In this document: positions 24,386 through 35,180 of the stretch, one piece after another
Layout: each line of letters starts with the position of its first letter
How positions within the stretch are numbered: position 1 is the stretch's first letter
Source: Crossaster papposus
Lineage: Eukaryota; Echinodermata; Asteroidea; Velatida; Solasteridae
NCBI GenBank assembly: GCA_037893245.1
Contig: JBAIAA010001523.1
Span: 19,034-83,033 of the forward strand
Direction of reading: 5' to 3'
DNA: 64,000 nt
The notes under the pieces: generated by a model
The model's database searches: none
What the model was told of the DNA's origin: nothing
Seen by the model: the letters and a program-made list of their open reading frames with translations, nothing else
Made by a program: the position numbers and the translations under genes

Positions 24386-24561
24386 TGGCTTTTTCGCAAT
24401 TTTGCAAAAAAGCCTTTGTTTTTGTTCAGATTTTTGTTTTGGCTTTTTCGCAATTTTGCGAAAAAGCCTTTGTTTTTGTTCTGATTTTTTTTTTCTTCTT
24501 CTTCTTCTTCTTTTTTTTGGCTTTTTCGCAAATGCGAAAAAGCCTTTGTTTTTGTTCTGAT
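24386..24561. repeat. Cluster of three palindromic hairpin repeats
   Basis: Copies with AATTTTGC, AATTTTGC and AATGC loops are separated by T-rich linkers, one of which contains a CTT microsatellite. Confidence 0.9.
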
Positions 24562-24603
24562 TTTTTTTTTCTTTTTTTTTCTTCTTCTTTTTTCTTTCTT
24601 TTA

Positions 24604-24626
24604 GTAACCTAAACCCCATAGACTTT
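24604..24626 (+). mobile_element. 5' stub of a Helitron-like unit cut by the YR retroelement insertion
   Basis: GTAACCTAAACCCCATAGAC plus TTT is present. The unit continues at 29433 with GTACACG, exactly where uninterrupted copies read ACTTTGTACACG. Confidence 0.8.
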
Positions 24627-24660
24627 ATCCCCACATGTGACAAGACCGGACATACAGAAT

Positions 24661-24699
24661 CGAGCACTCGTATTTTTGTTGCGTGTGGCCGAGCAGCCG
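24661..24699 (+). repeat. Left inverted repeat of YR retroelement
   Basis: CGAGCACTCG, 19 bp, then CGAGCAGCCG. The reverse complement is found at 29230-29267 as CGGCTGCTCG...CGAGTGCTCG. The outer blocks match well and the spacer is diverged. Confidence 0.6.
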
Positions 24700-24837
24700 T
24701 TTATTGTTGTAAGCGCTGTCCCAGCTCGAAGCTATGATAGCACGGGACAGCATATGCAAGCAATGTAATGACAGTTTGTCCGAGCCCGAAGAGGGGAAGC
24801 ACAGGACAGCAATATTATATTACACAATTATCACAGT

Positions 24838-25070
24838 TTGTTCCCGTCCGAAGCTGATGTCGGGGAACAGCAATATTGTCACAGTTGGTGACGAAATAGC
24901 AATTATATTCAGCAATATTGACAAAATTTGTGACGCAAACAGCGATTACATTCAGCAATATTGTCACAGTTCGTGACGCAAACAGCAATTTATATTCAGC
25001 AATATTGTCACAGTTTGTGACGCAAACAGCAATTAAATTTAGCAATGATGTCACAGTTTGTGACACCGAT
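24838..25070. repeat. Short block of the 43-bp repeat
   Basis: About four to five units of the type seen in the main array at 26375-27720, preceded by the GTCCGAAGCTGATGTCGGGG segment that recurs at 28598. Confidence 0.8.
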
Positions 25071-25549
25071 CTGCAATTACCATATCCACATACGATGCAA
25101 TACGCATTAGCAAGCAACATTATAACATGTTATCAATGCAAACCATATCATATAAAACCATTAATCAATCCCGTAGTGGCATAGCACAAGCAATACCTTA
25201 AGCTATTATTATTGTCGGCAATAAGTAAAAAATGCAATAATCAAAATATCAATCAGCGAATGTGGTAAACATATAGGGACTGTAACTACCGTGTTCCAAT
25301 TTCATCTTGGAACCGACAAAGAAAGAGGGTTAAGTGCTTTTGCCGCCAATTCCCTGAAGCCTCTTAAATTAAGGTTTTATTGGCCAATTTTTGAGGCCTA
25401 TTTGCGCTATGGAATGCAATTTCCGCCAAACGGACATTTTGCGAAAGGAGAATCGCAACATGACCGCCGCCAAATAGCCTCAGAATGAATGGGGCGTGAC
25501 AAAGGTTGCTCAGAATAGCAGAGCAACCTGCCTAAGTTAGGTGGAAGCC
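25071..25549. other. Unassigned part of YR retroelement
   Basis: No domain is recognised on either strand. The expected tyrosine recombinase motifs (R...HxxR...Y) were not found by eye. Confidence 0.4.
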
Positions 25550-25552
25550 ATC

Positions 25553-25800
25553 AGCGTGATACCAGGTCATTGGTCCCGACCTGACTGATTACAAAGTCCG
25601 GCAATTCGACAGCAGCTGACCAAGCCTCCAGCAGAAAACCGGGGTACTGGTCCATCGTTAGTCCCAGACGTCCAATCCAGTTGATGTGGGCCAGCTGGTG
25701 GAGCCTCTCCCCCCAGGGCGACGATCGTGCAACTCGGGCGCACCAATTAAGTAACTCGTCGCCAATTACCCCCAGAGTCGGCTTGTCAGGGATGAAAGCT
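25553..25800 (-). pseudogene. SGNH-hydrolase-like domain of a retroelement polyprotein (fragment)
   Basis: Reading leftwards, a single frame of about 80 codons contains VIGDELLNW near 25755 (block I, normally GDS, here GDE) and ends with VGTNDLVSR then a stop at 25553 (block III GxND). Such SGNH/esterase-like domains are reported downstream of the recombinase in some tyrosine-recombinase retroelements. The Ser-to-Glu change in block I would remove the nucleophile, and no block V was found, so this is a non-functional fragment. Confidence 0.55.
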
Positions 25801-26003
25801 CATGCAATTTGGGAAAGATAAAGAAATTAAGAACACATCAGTGCTAATACTCATCATTAGTAGTTAAATTGCAGCAGTCGCCGCGCCAATGCAAAATGAA
25901 CGGGCTGTAAATCTGTCACCATGAAGCCCTATAAAGTCAAGTGCACGACGAAGTACCGCTGTGAACTGTGGTCGTTCAAACTTGGTTGTACACACATCGG
26001 GGT

Positions 26004-26390
26004 AACTCAGCAATTGCAATTTCGAAGAAATACCAGATACATAGGAAGCAATGAATGCAAAAACTTAACTTGCTGCTGCAGGGAGAGGCACCTAGCAGCA
26101 TCAAACCCATGGTTTGCACTAAACCATTGGAAAAGACGCAACGCCCGCTGATAATAAACGCGTGCGAGGGGCAAGGGCGTCTCGCAAAAGACCCTGAACT
26201 CAGCAATTGCAATTTCGAAGAAATACTAGATACAAAGGAAGTAGGCTAATGAATGCGAAAACTAGCCTAGATGCTGCATGGAGGGGCACCCAGCAGCATC
26301 AAACCCATGGTTTGCACTAAACCATTGGAAAAGACGCAAAGCCCGCTGATATGATAAACGCGTGTGAGGGGCAAGGGCGATAATCAGCAA
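26004..26390. repeat. Tandem duplication, about 195-bp period
   Basis: The stretch from CTCAGCAATTGCAATTTCG through GCGAGGGGCAAGGGCG occurs twice in tandem with about 90% identity, including a shared block CCATGGTTTGCACTAAACC. No coding content is recognised. Confidence 0.75.
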
Positions 26391-27720
26391 TATTGCCACA
26401 GTTGGTGACTCAAATAGCAATTATAGTCAGCAAAATTGTCACAGTTTGTGACGCAAACAGAAATTATATTCAGCAATCTTGTCACAGTTGGTGACGCAAA
26501 CAGCAATTATATTCAGCAATATTGTCACAGTTGGTGACGCAAACAGTAATTATATTCAGCAACATTGTCACAGTTGGTGACGCAAACAGCAATTATATTC
26601 AGCAATATTGTCACAGTTTGTGACGCAAACAGCAATCATATTCAGCAATATTGTCACAGTTGGTGACGCAAACAGCAATTTATATTCAGCAATAGTGTCA
26701 CAGTTTGTGACGCAAACGGCAATGATATTCAGCAATATTGTCACAGTTTGTGACGCAAACAGCAATTATATTCAGCAATACATGTATGGTCACATGTGGT
26801 GACGCAAACAGCAATTGTATTTAGCAATATTGTCACAGTTGGTGACGCAAACAGCAATCATATTCAGCAATATTGTCACAGGTTGTGGCGCAAACAGCAA
26901 TGATATTCAGCAATATTGTCACAGTTGGTGACGCAAACAACAATTATATTCAGCAATCTTGTCACAGTTGGTGACGCAAACAGCAATTATATTCAGCAAC
27001 ATTGTCACAGTTTGTGACGCAAACAGCAATCATATTCAGCAATATTGTCACAGGTTGTGACGCAGACAGCAATCATATTCAGCAATATTGTCACAGGTTG
27101 TGACGCAAACAGCAATCATATTCAGCAATATTGTCACAGTTGGTGACGCAAACAGCAATCATATTCAGCAATATTGTCACAGTTGGTGACGTAAACAGCA
27201 ATGATATTCAGCAATATTGTCACAGTTGGTGACGCAAACAGCGATTATATACAGCAATATTGTCACAGTTGGTGACGCAAACAGCAATTAAATTCAGCAA
27301 TACATGTATGGTCACATGTGGTGACGCAAACAGCAATTGTATTTAGCAATATTGTCACAGTTGGTGACGCAAACAGCAATTATATACAGCAATATTGTCA
27401 CAGTTGGTGACGCAAACAGCAATTAAATTCAGCAATATTGTCACAGTTTGTGACGCAAACAGCAATCATATTCAGCAATACATGTATGGTCACATTTGGT
27501 GACGCAAACAGCAATTATATTTAGCAATATTGTCACAGTTGGTGACGCAAACAGCAATTATATTCAGCACTATTGTCACAGTTTGTGACGCAAACGGCAA
27601 TTATATTCAGCAATATCGTCACAGTTGGTGACGCAAACGGCAATTATATTCAGCAATATTGTCACAGTTTGTGACGCAAACAGCAATTAAATTTAGCAAT
27701 GATGAAGTTCGTGACACAGA
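26375..27720. repeat. 43-bp tandem repeat array, about 31 units
   Basis: The unit is GTGACGCAAACAGCAATTAT followed by ATTCAGCAATATTGTCACAG and TTG/TTT. Each unit boundary contains the dyad GTCACAGTTGGTGAC or a close variant. Occasional longer units carry ACATGTATGGTCACATG. Units are highly similar, indicating recent amplification. Small blocks of the same unit near both ends of the retroelement suggest origin from its terminal repeats. Confidence 0.92.
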
Positions 27721-27789
27721 TCTGCAATTACCATAATCCACTTACAAACTAGAAATCATCAAGCTAATGCACAATGTGTTTGGAGTTAG

Positions 27790-28460
27790 CCACTTTACGA
27801 GTGCAGTACGCAATGAAAGTGCTAAGTAAAACGTTCAAAAGTGACACATAAGATGGTGCACCCCATCGGCGCGGCATACGTGTATCATAAATATATTTGG
27901 CCATTAGGGGAAAACCATAGCAAATCGAAATCATCCTGGTGAACATGGAGTAATCGAAAAGCCGATTTATTATCCGAGTTGGCCATAACTGCACCCTGAG
28001 CAAAATTGAATACCATCGCTATAGCATCATCAAAACTTGTGTAATTGACGGCAGTGTTTGTCAACGCAAATTAGGAATAGGCGCATTAGCTAACGGCCCG
28101 GCTACGCGGCCCAACTCGATTCTCGCGATCAATTTTTTAATTGCAACATAGCTGGGTGTTGAAGAGCAGACAGAGAATAACGAGCAGTGGAACTAACGCT
28201 AGGTCCTAAATAACTAAGTCGAAAGCCAAAGGCAAAGCCTTCCAGCAATATTTGCGCATCTTTAGTGCTACTGCTAGTGTAAACGCGCAAGAATGGTAAC
28301 ATATTACTTAGGTTTACTGGTATTTGCCCTGGCCCGCTGGACTGACGATTGTCTAGACAGCGGGCTGCTGGGTGGCCGAATACCTGACAGGTGGAGCAAT
28401 GGTGCGCAAACCGGGAATTGGGCCGGAGGCATTTTCCGCGATTAAAATCCTTGCACGGTT
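27790..28460 (-). pseudogene. DIRS/Ngaro-type CCCH Gag tail and reverse transcriptase relic
   Basis: Reading leftwards from about 28455: a cysteine/histidine block CKDFNRGKC...H..CSTC...HPAARC, then EGFAFGFRLSYLGP with LSALQHP. After a frameshift comes ELGRVAGPLANAPIPNLR (about 28065-28130), and after another shift YTSFDDAIAM, SAFRLLHVHQDDFDLLWF and APMGCTILCVTFERF (27800-28050). These are the N-terminal and first catalytic RT motifs of tyrosine-recombinase retrotransposons. The part that should link PNLR to YTSFD is missing, and several stops are present. RNase H and the YxDD box are absent; the 43-bp array follows instead. Confidence 0.72.
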
Positions 28461-28564
28461 ATTGTTGACCGCCGGCAATATTTGAGCAATTGGCGTGCCT
28501 GGCTAGGTTGGCGCAACAAGACAGTATATCAACGCAAAAACCAAAAAGGCAGATGTCCACTGCT

Positions 28565-28790
28565 CAACTGATGTTACGCAATTATCACAGTTTGTTCCCG
28601 TCCGAAGCTGATGTCGGGGAACAGCAATATTGTCACAGTCAGTGACGCAAACAGCAATTATATTCAGAAATATTGTCACAGTTTGTGACGCAAACAGCAA
28701 TTATATTCAGCAATATTGTCACAGTTGGTTACGCAAACAGCAATTATATTTAGCAATATTGTCACAGTTGGTGACGCACGGCCCAATAGA
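28565..28790. repeat. 43-bp repeat block plus direct-repeat segment
   Basis: The segment CAATTATCACAGTTTGTTCC through GGGGAACAGCAATATTGTCA is a direct repeat of 24822-24880 and is followed by about four 43-bp units. This is consistent with split or direct terminal repeats of the retroelement. Confidence 0.75.
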
Positions 28791-29135
28791 CTGAACACTA
28801 GTGGTAATAATTGGTTGAGGGGTTGATTCCTCAGCATTAATAGCCACACTAGACTTACCCGACTCCAAAGTCGTGGACGAGTCACCTCCGGACCGACCGA
28901 TGGTGGATGGTGCAACAATTGGGCCTCCGTCGCTGCTGACAGGGCCTTTTTTGCCGTATCCAACGGCCGGGTATGCAATACCCGCTACCGTCGGTGCATC
29001 CCATAGCTCGACTGAACTCGCATCGCGTCGACTGGCCACAGCATCCTGCCGAGAGGACGAACGATCAAGGCCGTCCTTGCGGCCGCTTGGCTCCATCCAC
29101 CGGCCCAGAGGCAACCCGTCGCTTCGACCTGGCAC
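28791..29135 (-). pseudogene. Putative retroelement Gag N-terminus (fragment)
   Basis: An open frame starts at the ATG at 29135 (MPGRSDGLPLGRW) and is rich in Ser, Gly, Pro and Arg. It runs into the 43-bp repeats at about 28780, where it loses sense. Position upstream of the CCCH block on the same strand suggests the Gag-like N-terminus. There is no domain match, so this is an inference from order only. Confidence 0.4.
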
Positions 29136-29229
29136 GGGGCATATTTACGCCAATATTTGGCGAACTTATCGGCAAGAAAACATTAAAAAAAAATTTTTTG
29201 CAAGACGAAATTTCTACATCTAAACAGCT

Positions 29230-29267
29230 CGGCTGCTCGAACTAAAGTGAGACTGGCCGAGTGCTCG
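29230..29267 (-). repeat. Right inverted repeat of YR retroelement
   Basis: Partner of 24661-24699. The remaining 165 bp to the junction at 29432 have no recognised content. Confidence 0.6.
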
Positions 29268-29432
29268 AATTGAGGTTATAGTATCAAGCCAAGACTGAAC
29301 TAGTTCATATCCATAAATCAATCCGACCACAAGGGGAGTGACCTGAATTGACCAAACTCTAGTTCCGGCAAAGCCTTCCAAATTGTCCAGCGGGGATAAA
29401 TCATTTGAATCTTTAATTGCCTCAAACGTATT

Positions 29433-30775
29433 GTACACGTTTTTTTGCACAAGTACTTTTACCAGAAAACAAAGTCGTATTTCCATAAAACTTAACCCAG
29501 GTGAAGACCCTATAGTGAACTCGTGTCTCCCAGAAATACGTCATGGTGACGTCATCAGGGGTCACGTGACGTCATCTTAAAGGTGTAATTGATTTAATCT
29601 TTGAAATTCAATAACAAATCAACCGCAAAAGACCGAAACTAAATTTTTGTGGCAATAGATAGAATAATCCAGGATCTTAATTTTATCTCGTGTGCGTGAA
29701 ATCACGTGACCCTTCCTTCCGGTCTAAACCGGAAGTGCCTTATAATTTAAAAGTGATAAATGATATGAACTTACTTTCAACGATGTTATTGTCTGGCTAG
29801 ATTGTATTTTTCAAAACAAATACCGGCGACGTCATAACATGTTATAGCGCCCTCTAGCGGCAGGTTGAAAAATGGTTAAAATGAATATTCGGTTGATGTG
29901 TGTAGCGAAGTTTGCTGAAATAACTTTATAACCAGTGTATATAATCAGCTTGATGCTAAGACCATATTGGGAAGGGGAAATATTTATGACGTCACCAAAC
30001 CGGAAGTTACAATGAAAAATCCTTTAAACCTTTAAAAATTGCTTAAAAATCAACCGGGATAGATATAATCCAGATTTTTGCTTCAAATAGCAAAGTTAAG
30101 ACAGCTCTCGAGCTTTCTGTTAATTACGTCACGATGACGTCATCAAGTGTCAAATTACAATCAACCCAATATTTCTATATATAATCTTTGAAATTCAATA
30201 TAAAATCAACTGTAAGAGATCTGATTTAGATTTTTAAGGGAATTGATAGACTAATCCATGGTCTTCATAATTTGTATTGGATGCAAAAAGACCCGACCCT
30301 TCCTTCCGGTCCAAACCGGAAGTGCCTTATAATTTAAAAATGGAAAACGATGTGAACTTACTTTCAACGATGTTAGGCGCTGGCTAGGTTGTAAGTAACA
30401 AGAAAGTTAATGGTGACTTCATAAAATGTTATAGCGCCCTCTAGCGGCATGTTGACAAATGTTACATCATATTACGATTATATTTAAATTATTACGTTGT
30501 AAGACCTTTAAGCCATATCTCAGCAACGGAACGTGCTAACATAACACATCTGTTTGTATTGTTAGGTGATGGATAGTTGCACAAAAGGTTCACAAACGTG
30601 TGACGTCATCGTTTTAATCAGTTTGAATTCATTTTAATCTGTTTAAATTAACTTAAATTCGTTTTCAATGATTTTAAATTGTTTTGATGGTATAAATGTT
30701 CAATTTTTGAAAAATTTAATCTAAAAAATTGCGATTGCGAAAAAGCCCTATGTTCTGTTCCTCGAACAGACGTAG
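29433..30775 (+). mobile_element. Helitron-like unit, continuation after the retroelement insertion
   Basis: It continues the stub at 24604-24626. CTCF-like sites are at 29846 and 30433. It ends with the hairpin CTGTTCCTCGAACAG and ACGTAGT but lacks the final CTAG, running straight into a GGCTTTTTCGC hairpin. Confidence 0.75.
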
Positions 30776-30776
30776 T

Positions 30777-30930
30777 TGGCTTTTTCGCTTAAAAGCGAAA
30801 AAGCCTTTGTTTTTGTTCTGATTTTTTTTTTTTTTTTTTTTTGGCTTTTTCGCTTAAAAGCGAAAAAGCCTTTGTTTTTGTTCTGATTTTTTTTTTTCTT
30901 CTTTTTTGGCTTTTTCGCAAATGCGAAAAA
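30777..30930. repeat. Cluster of three palindromic hairpin repeats
   Basis: Two copies have the loop TTAAAA and one has the loop AAAT, with long T runs between. The TTAAAA loop variant is private to this cluster. Confidence 0.9.
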
Positions 30931-30990
30931 GCCTTTGTTTTTGTTCTGATTTTTTTTTTTCTTTTTGTTTTCTTCTTTTTTTTTCTTTTA

Positions 30991-32392
30991 GTAACCTAAA
31001 CCCCATAGACTTTGTACACGTTTTTTTGCACAAGTACTTTTACCAGAGAACAAAGTCGTATTTCCATAAAACTTAACCCAAATGAAGACCCTATAGTAAG
31101 CTCGTGCCTAGCCGACATACGACATGGTGACGTATTCAGGGGTCACGTGACGTCATCTTAAAGGTGCAATTGATTTAATCTTTGAAAATCAATAACAAAT
31201 CAACCGCAAAAGACCGAAACTTGATTTTTGTGGCAACAGATAGAATAATCCAGGATCTTCATTTTATCTCATGTGCGTAAAATCACGTGACCCTTCCTTC
31301 CGGTCTAAACCGGAAGTGCCTTATAATTTAAAAGTGAAAAATGATATGAACTTACTTTCAACGATGTTAGTGTCTGGCTAGAATAAACTTTTCAAAATAA
31401 TTACCGGCGACGTCATAACACGTTATAGCGCCCTCTAGCGGCAGGTTGAAAAATTGTTAAAATGAATAATCTGTTAATGTGTGTAGCGAAGTTTGCTGAA
31501 ATCACTTTATAACCGGTGTATATAATCAGCTTCGTGCTAAGAACATATTGAGAAAGATATTTATTGATGACGTCACCAAACCGGAAGTTACAATGAAAAG
31601 ACCTTAAAACCTTAAAACGTCGCTTAAAAATCAACCGCGATAGATATAATCCAGATTTTTGCTTGAAATAGCAAAGTTAAGACAGCTCTCGATAGATAGA
31701 ATAATTAAAGATCTTCATTTCAACTCATGTGCGTGAAATCACGTGACCCTTCCTTCCGGACCAAACTGGAAGTGCCTTATAATTTAAAACTGAAAAATGA
31801 TATGAACTTACTGTCAACGATGTTAGTGTCTGGCTAGAATAAACTTTTCAAAATAATTACCGGCGACGTCATAACACGTTATAGCGCCCTCTAGCGGCAG
31901 GTTGAAAAATGGTTAAAATGAATAATCTGTTGATGTGTGTGGCGAAGTTTGCTGAAATCACTTTATAACCGGTGTATATAATCAGCTTCGTGCTAACAAC
32001 ATATTGAGAAAGAGATTTATTGATGACGTCACCAAACCGGAAGTTACAATGAAAAGACCTTAAAACCTTAAAACGTCGCTTAAAAATCAACCGCGATAGA
32101 TATAATCCAGATTTTTGCTTTAAATAGCAAAGTTAAGACAGCTCTCGAGCTTTCTGTTAATTACGTCACGATAATATGACGTCACTAGACCGGAAATTGC
32201 AATTAAAAAACCTTTAAACATTTCTGAAAATTAACCGCGAGAGATATAATCCAATTAATAATTTAAAATTTGCAGTTTTGAAAAAATTAAAGTAAAGAAA
32301 TTTATTAAATGAAATCATAAATGTAATGAACAATACAACAACAAAATGCGAAAAAGCCATATGCTCTGTTCCTTGAACAGACATATCTCTAG
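30991..32392 (+). mobile_element. Helitron-like unit with internal duplication
   Basis: CTCF-like sites at 31427 and 31883 lie in two near-identical 456-bp stretches, so part of one module is tandemly duplicated. The 3' end is a variant: CTGTTCCTTGAACAG, ACATATCT, CTAG at 32389-32392. The 8-nt hairpin-to-CTAG distance is preserved although the sequence differs. Confidence 0.75.
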
Positions 32393-32490
32393 TTGGCTTT
32401 TTCGCAATTTTGCGAAAAAGCCTTTGTTTTTGTTCTGATTTTTTTTTGGCTTTTTCGCAAATTTTGCGAAAAAGCCTTTGTTTTTGTTCT
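32393..32490. repeat. Two palindromic hairpin repeats
   Basis: GGCTTTTTCGCAATTTTGCG... and a version with loop AAATTTTGC, with the usual T-rich linker. Confidence 0.9.
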
Positions 32491-33401
32491 GATTTTTTTT
32501 TTACTTTTTTCTTTTAGTAACCTAAACCCCATAGACTTTGTACACGTATTTTCTGCCCGTCACTTTTACCAGAAAACAAAGTCGTATTTCCATAAAACTT
32601 AACCCAGGTGAAGACCCTATAGTGAACTCGTGTCTCGCAGAAATACGTCATGGTGACGTCATCAGGGGTCACGTGACGTCATTTTAAAGGTGTTATTGAT
32701 TTAATCTTTGAAATTCAATAACAAATCAACCGCAAAAGACCGAAACTTAATTTTTGTGGCAATAGATAAAATAATCCAGAATCTTCATTTTATCCCGTGT
32801 GCGTGAAATCACGTGACCCTTCCTTCCGGTCTAAACCGGAAGTGCCTTATAATTTAAAACTGAAAAATGATATGAACTTACTTTCAACGCTGTTAGTGTC
32901 TGGCTATATTGTATTTAACAACAAAAATACCGGCGACGCCATAACATGTTATAGCGCCCTCTAGCGGCAAGTTGAAAAATTGTTAAATGAATAATCTGTT
33001 GATGTGTGTGGCGAAGTATGCGGAAATCACTTTATAACCGGTGTATTTAATCAGCTTCATGCTAGGAACAAGTCGACGAGAAGAAAAAATTATGACGTCA
33101 CCAGACCGGAAGTTACAATGAAAAGACTTCTTTTCCTTTGAAAATTCCTAAAAAATTAAACCTGACAGATATAATCTTGATTTTTGCTCTAAAGGTTAGT
33201 GTAAAAGTAGTTCTCGAACTTTCCTGTGTTTTTTTGGCAAACAACGAACTTGGACATACCCTGCGGCACCCTTGAAATTTAATCGTTTTGGCCTAGGCGC
33301 ATAAAGCATTGACCCCTTATATGTGCATGGCACACGTATAATAGGGGTGTACATGCTTGTATATGTACGTACGTATACACTGATAGTGTACTATGCATTG
33401 A

Positions 33402-33645
33402 GCGAATGTATTACTACTGACATCGTACGTGCATGCAAATGTACGCTCACCCAAGAGGACACTAGCCGCCAACAAGCGAAACAGGATGACGTCATCAAAT
33501 TGCCTATGGGGAAGGGCGCCGTGGCGAATGTATTACTACTGACATCGTACGTGCATGCAAATGTACGCTCACCCAAGAGGACACTAGCCGCCAACAAGCG
33601 AAACAGGATGACGTCATCAAATTGCCTATGGGGAAGGGCGCCGTG
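33402..33645 (+). repeat. 122-bp tandem duplication inside a Helitron-like unit
   Basis: The stretch starting GCGAATGTATTACTACTGAC is repeated at 33524 with the same sequence up to GGGAAGGGCGCCGTG. It is present once in the homologous segments elsewhere. Confidence 0.9.
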
Positions 33646-34182
33646 TGCGACAGGTAGGTAAACAGGCTCTCGGCTACGCAGAATCCAATCCCATATATTT
33701 TGTAAACGTTGTTTGCACAATTCAAAGCACTTTTAACGAAAAACAAAGTCGTATTTCCATAAAACTTAACACCCAGGTGAAAACCCTATAGTAAACTCGT
33801 GTCTCGCAGAAATACGTCATGGTTACGTCATCAGGGGTCACGTGACGTCATCTTAAAGGTGTAATTGATTTAATCTTTGAAAATCAATAAAACATCAACC
33901 GCAAAAGACCGAAACTTGAATTTTGTGGCAATAGATAGGATAATCCAGGATCTTCATTTTATCTTCTGTGTGTGAAATCACGTGACCCTTCCTTCCGGTC
34001 AAAACCGGAAGTGCCTTATAATTTGAAAGTGAAAAATGATATGAACTTACTTTTAACGATGTTATTGTCTGGCTAGAATAAACTTTTCAAAAAAATTCGG
34101 CGACGTCATAACATGTTATAGCGCCCTCTAGCGGCAGGTTGAAAATGGTTAAAATGATTAATCTGTTGATGTGTGTTGCGAA

Positions 34183-34496
34183 CACTGACCTCTATACATG
34201 GACAGATCATCATTGTTCTATTTTGAAGTCGGCATGCGGAGAAGTGCAACATGGCGGACCCACGACGTCACTCTGTGAGCCAATGAAATGTCTAGGTGTT
34301 GGTACGATACGTATTACGTAATGTTTATAAATACAAAACGTACAGAGTAAATCCACTAACCTCTACACCTGGACATTTCATTGGCTCACAGCAGTGACGT
34401 CTCGGGTCCGCCATGTTGCACTTCCAGTTCGCGCCGACTTCAAATGTTAGCACAGCAGAATATGGACAATGATCCGTCCAGGTGTAGAGGTCAGTG
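34183..34496. mobile_element. hAT-type MITE, copy 1 (314 bp, 8-bp TSD)
   Basis: Termini are CACTGACCTCTATACATGGA and, as reverse complement, CACTGACCTCTACACCTGGA. The 8-bp GTTGCGAA flanks both sides (34175-34182 and 34497-34504) and is single in empty copies of the host repeat. Inner arms also pair, including CATGGCGGACCC and GAGCCAATGAAATGTC, so the whole element can fold into a long hairpin. The 8-bp duplication and CA-start ends point to hAT. Confidence 0.88.
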
Positions 34497-35180
34497 GTTG
34501 CGAAGTTTGCTGAAATAACTTTATAACCGGTGTATATAATCAGCTTCATGCTTAGACCACATTGGGAAGGAGAAATATTTATGACGTCACCAAACGTCAC
34601 AATGACGTCATCAAGTGTCAGATTACAAGCAACGAAATATTTCTAAATTTATTCTTTGAAAATCAATATAAAATCAACTATAAGAGATCTGATTTAGATT
34701 TTTAAGGAAATTGATAGATTAATCATGGTCTTCATAATTTGTATTACATGCAAAAAGACCTGACACTTCCTTCCGGTCCAAACCGGAAGTGCCTTATAAT
34801 TTGAAAGTTGAAAATGATATGAATTTACTTTCAACGATGATAGTCTCTAGGTAGCCTGCACTCTACAAACAAAGTTACCGGTGACGTCATAAATTGTTAT
34901 AACGCCCTCTAGTGACAGGTTGAAAAATGTTTAAAATGAATAATCAGTTCATTTTCGTGGCGAAGTTTGCTCAAATCGCTTTATAATTGGTATTTATAAT
35001 CAGCATCTTGTTAGGAACAAGTTGTTAGGAACAATATGACGTCACTAGAACGGAATGACAATTACAAAATTAAAAAAACCTGCGAAAAGCCAAAAATGGA
35101 AAGCCATATGCTCTGTTCCTTGAACAGACATATCTCTAGTTTCTTCTTCTTCTTCTTCTTTTTTTTCTTCTTTTCTTTTA

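Larger units (their letters stand above)
24627..29432 (-). mobile_element. Tyrosine-recombinase-type (DIRS/Ngaro-like) retroelement relic
   Basis: This 4.8-kb insertion interrupts a Helitron-like unit without a target duplication longer than 2 bp, as expected for recombinase-based insertion. Minus-strand relics run in the order proline/serine-rich Gag N-terminus, CCCH-type finger, RT and SGNH hydrolase. Inverted near-terminal repeats of 38-39 bp (24661-24699 and 29230-29267) share CGAGCACTCG and CGAGCAGCCG. A segment with TTTGTTCCCGTCCGAAGCTG is directly repeated at about 24838 and 28590. I did not find the recombinase itself, so the class rests on RT and context. Confidence 0.65.
32517..35139 (+). 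mobile_element. Helitron-like unit, long form, with hAT MITE insertion
   Basis: CTCF-like sites are at 32953, 34120 and 34901 (variant). It ends with the ACATATCT-CTAG variant at 35136-35139. It contains a 122-bp tandem duplication (33402-33645) and the 314-bp hAT MITE at 34183-34496. Confidence 0.75.

Noticed and set aside
24815..25120. Open frames through the 43-bp repeats on either strand (also 26568-26802 and 28503-28978)
   Set aside because: Periodic frames generated by the repeat unit, with no non-repeat coding content.
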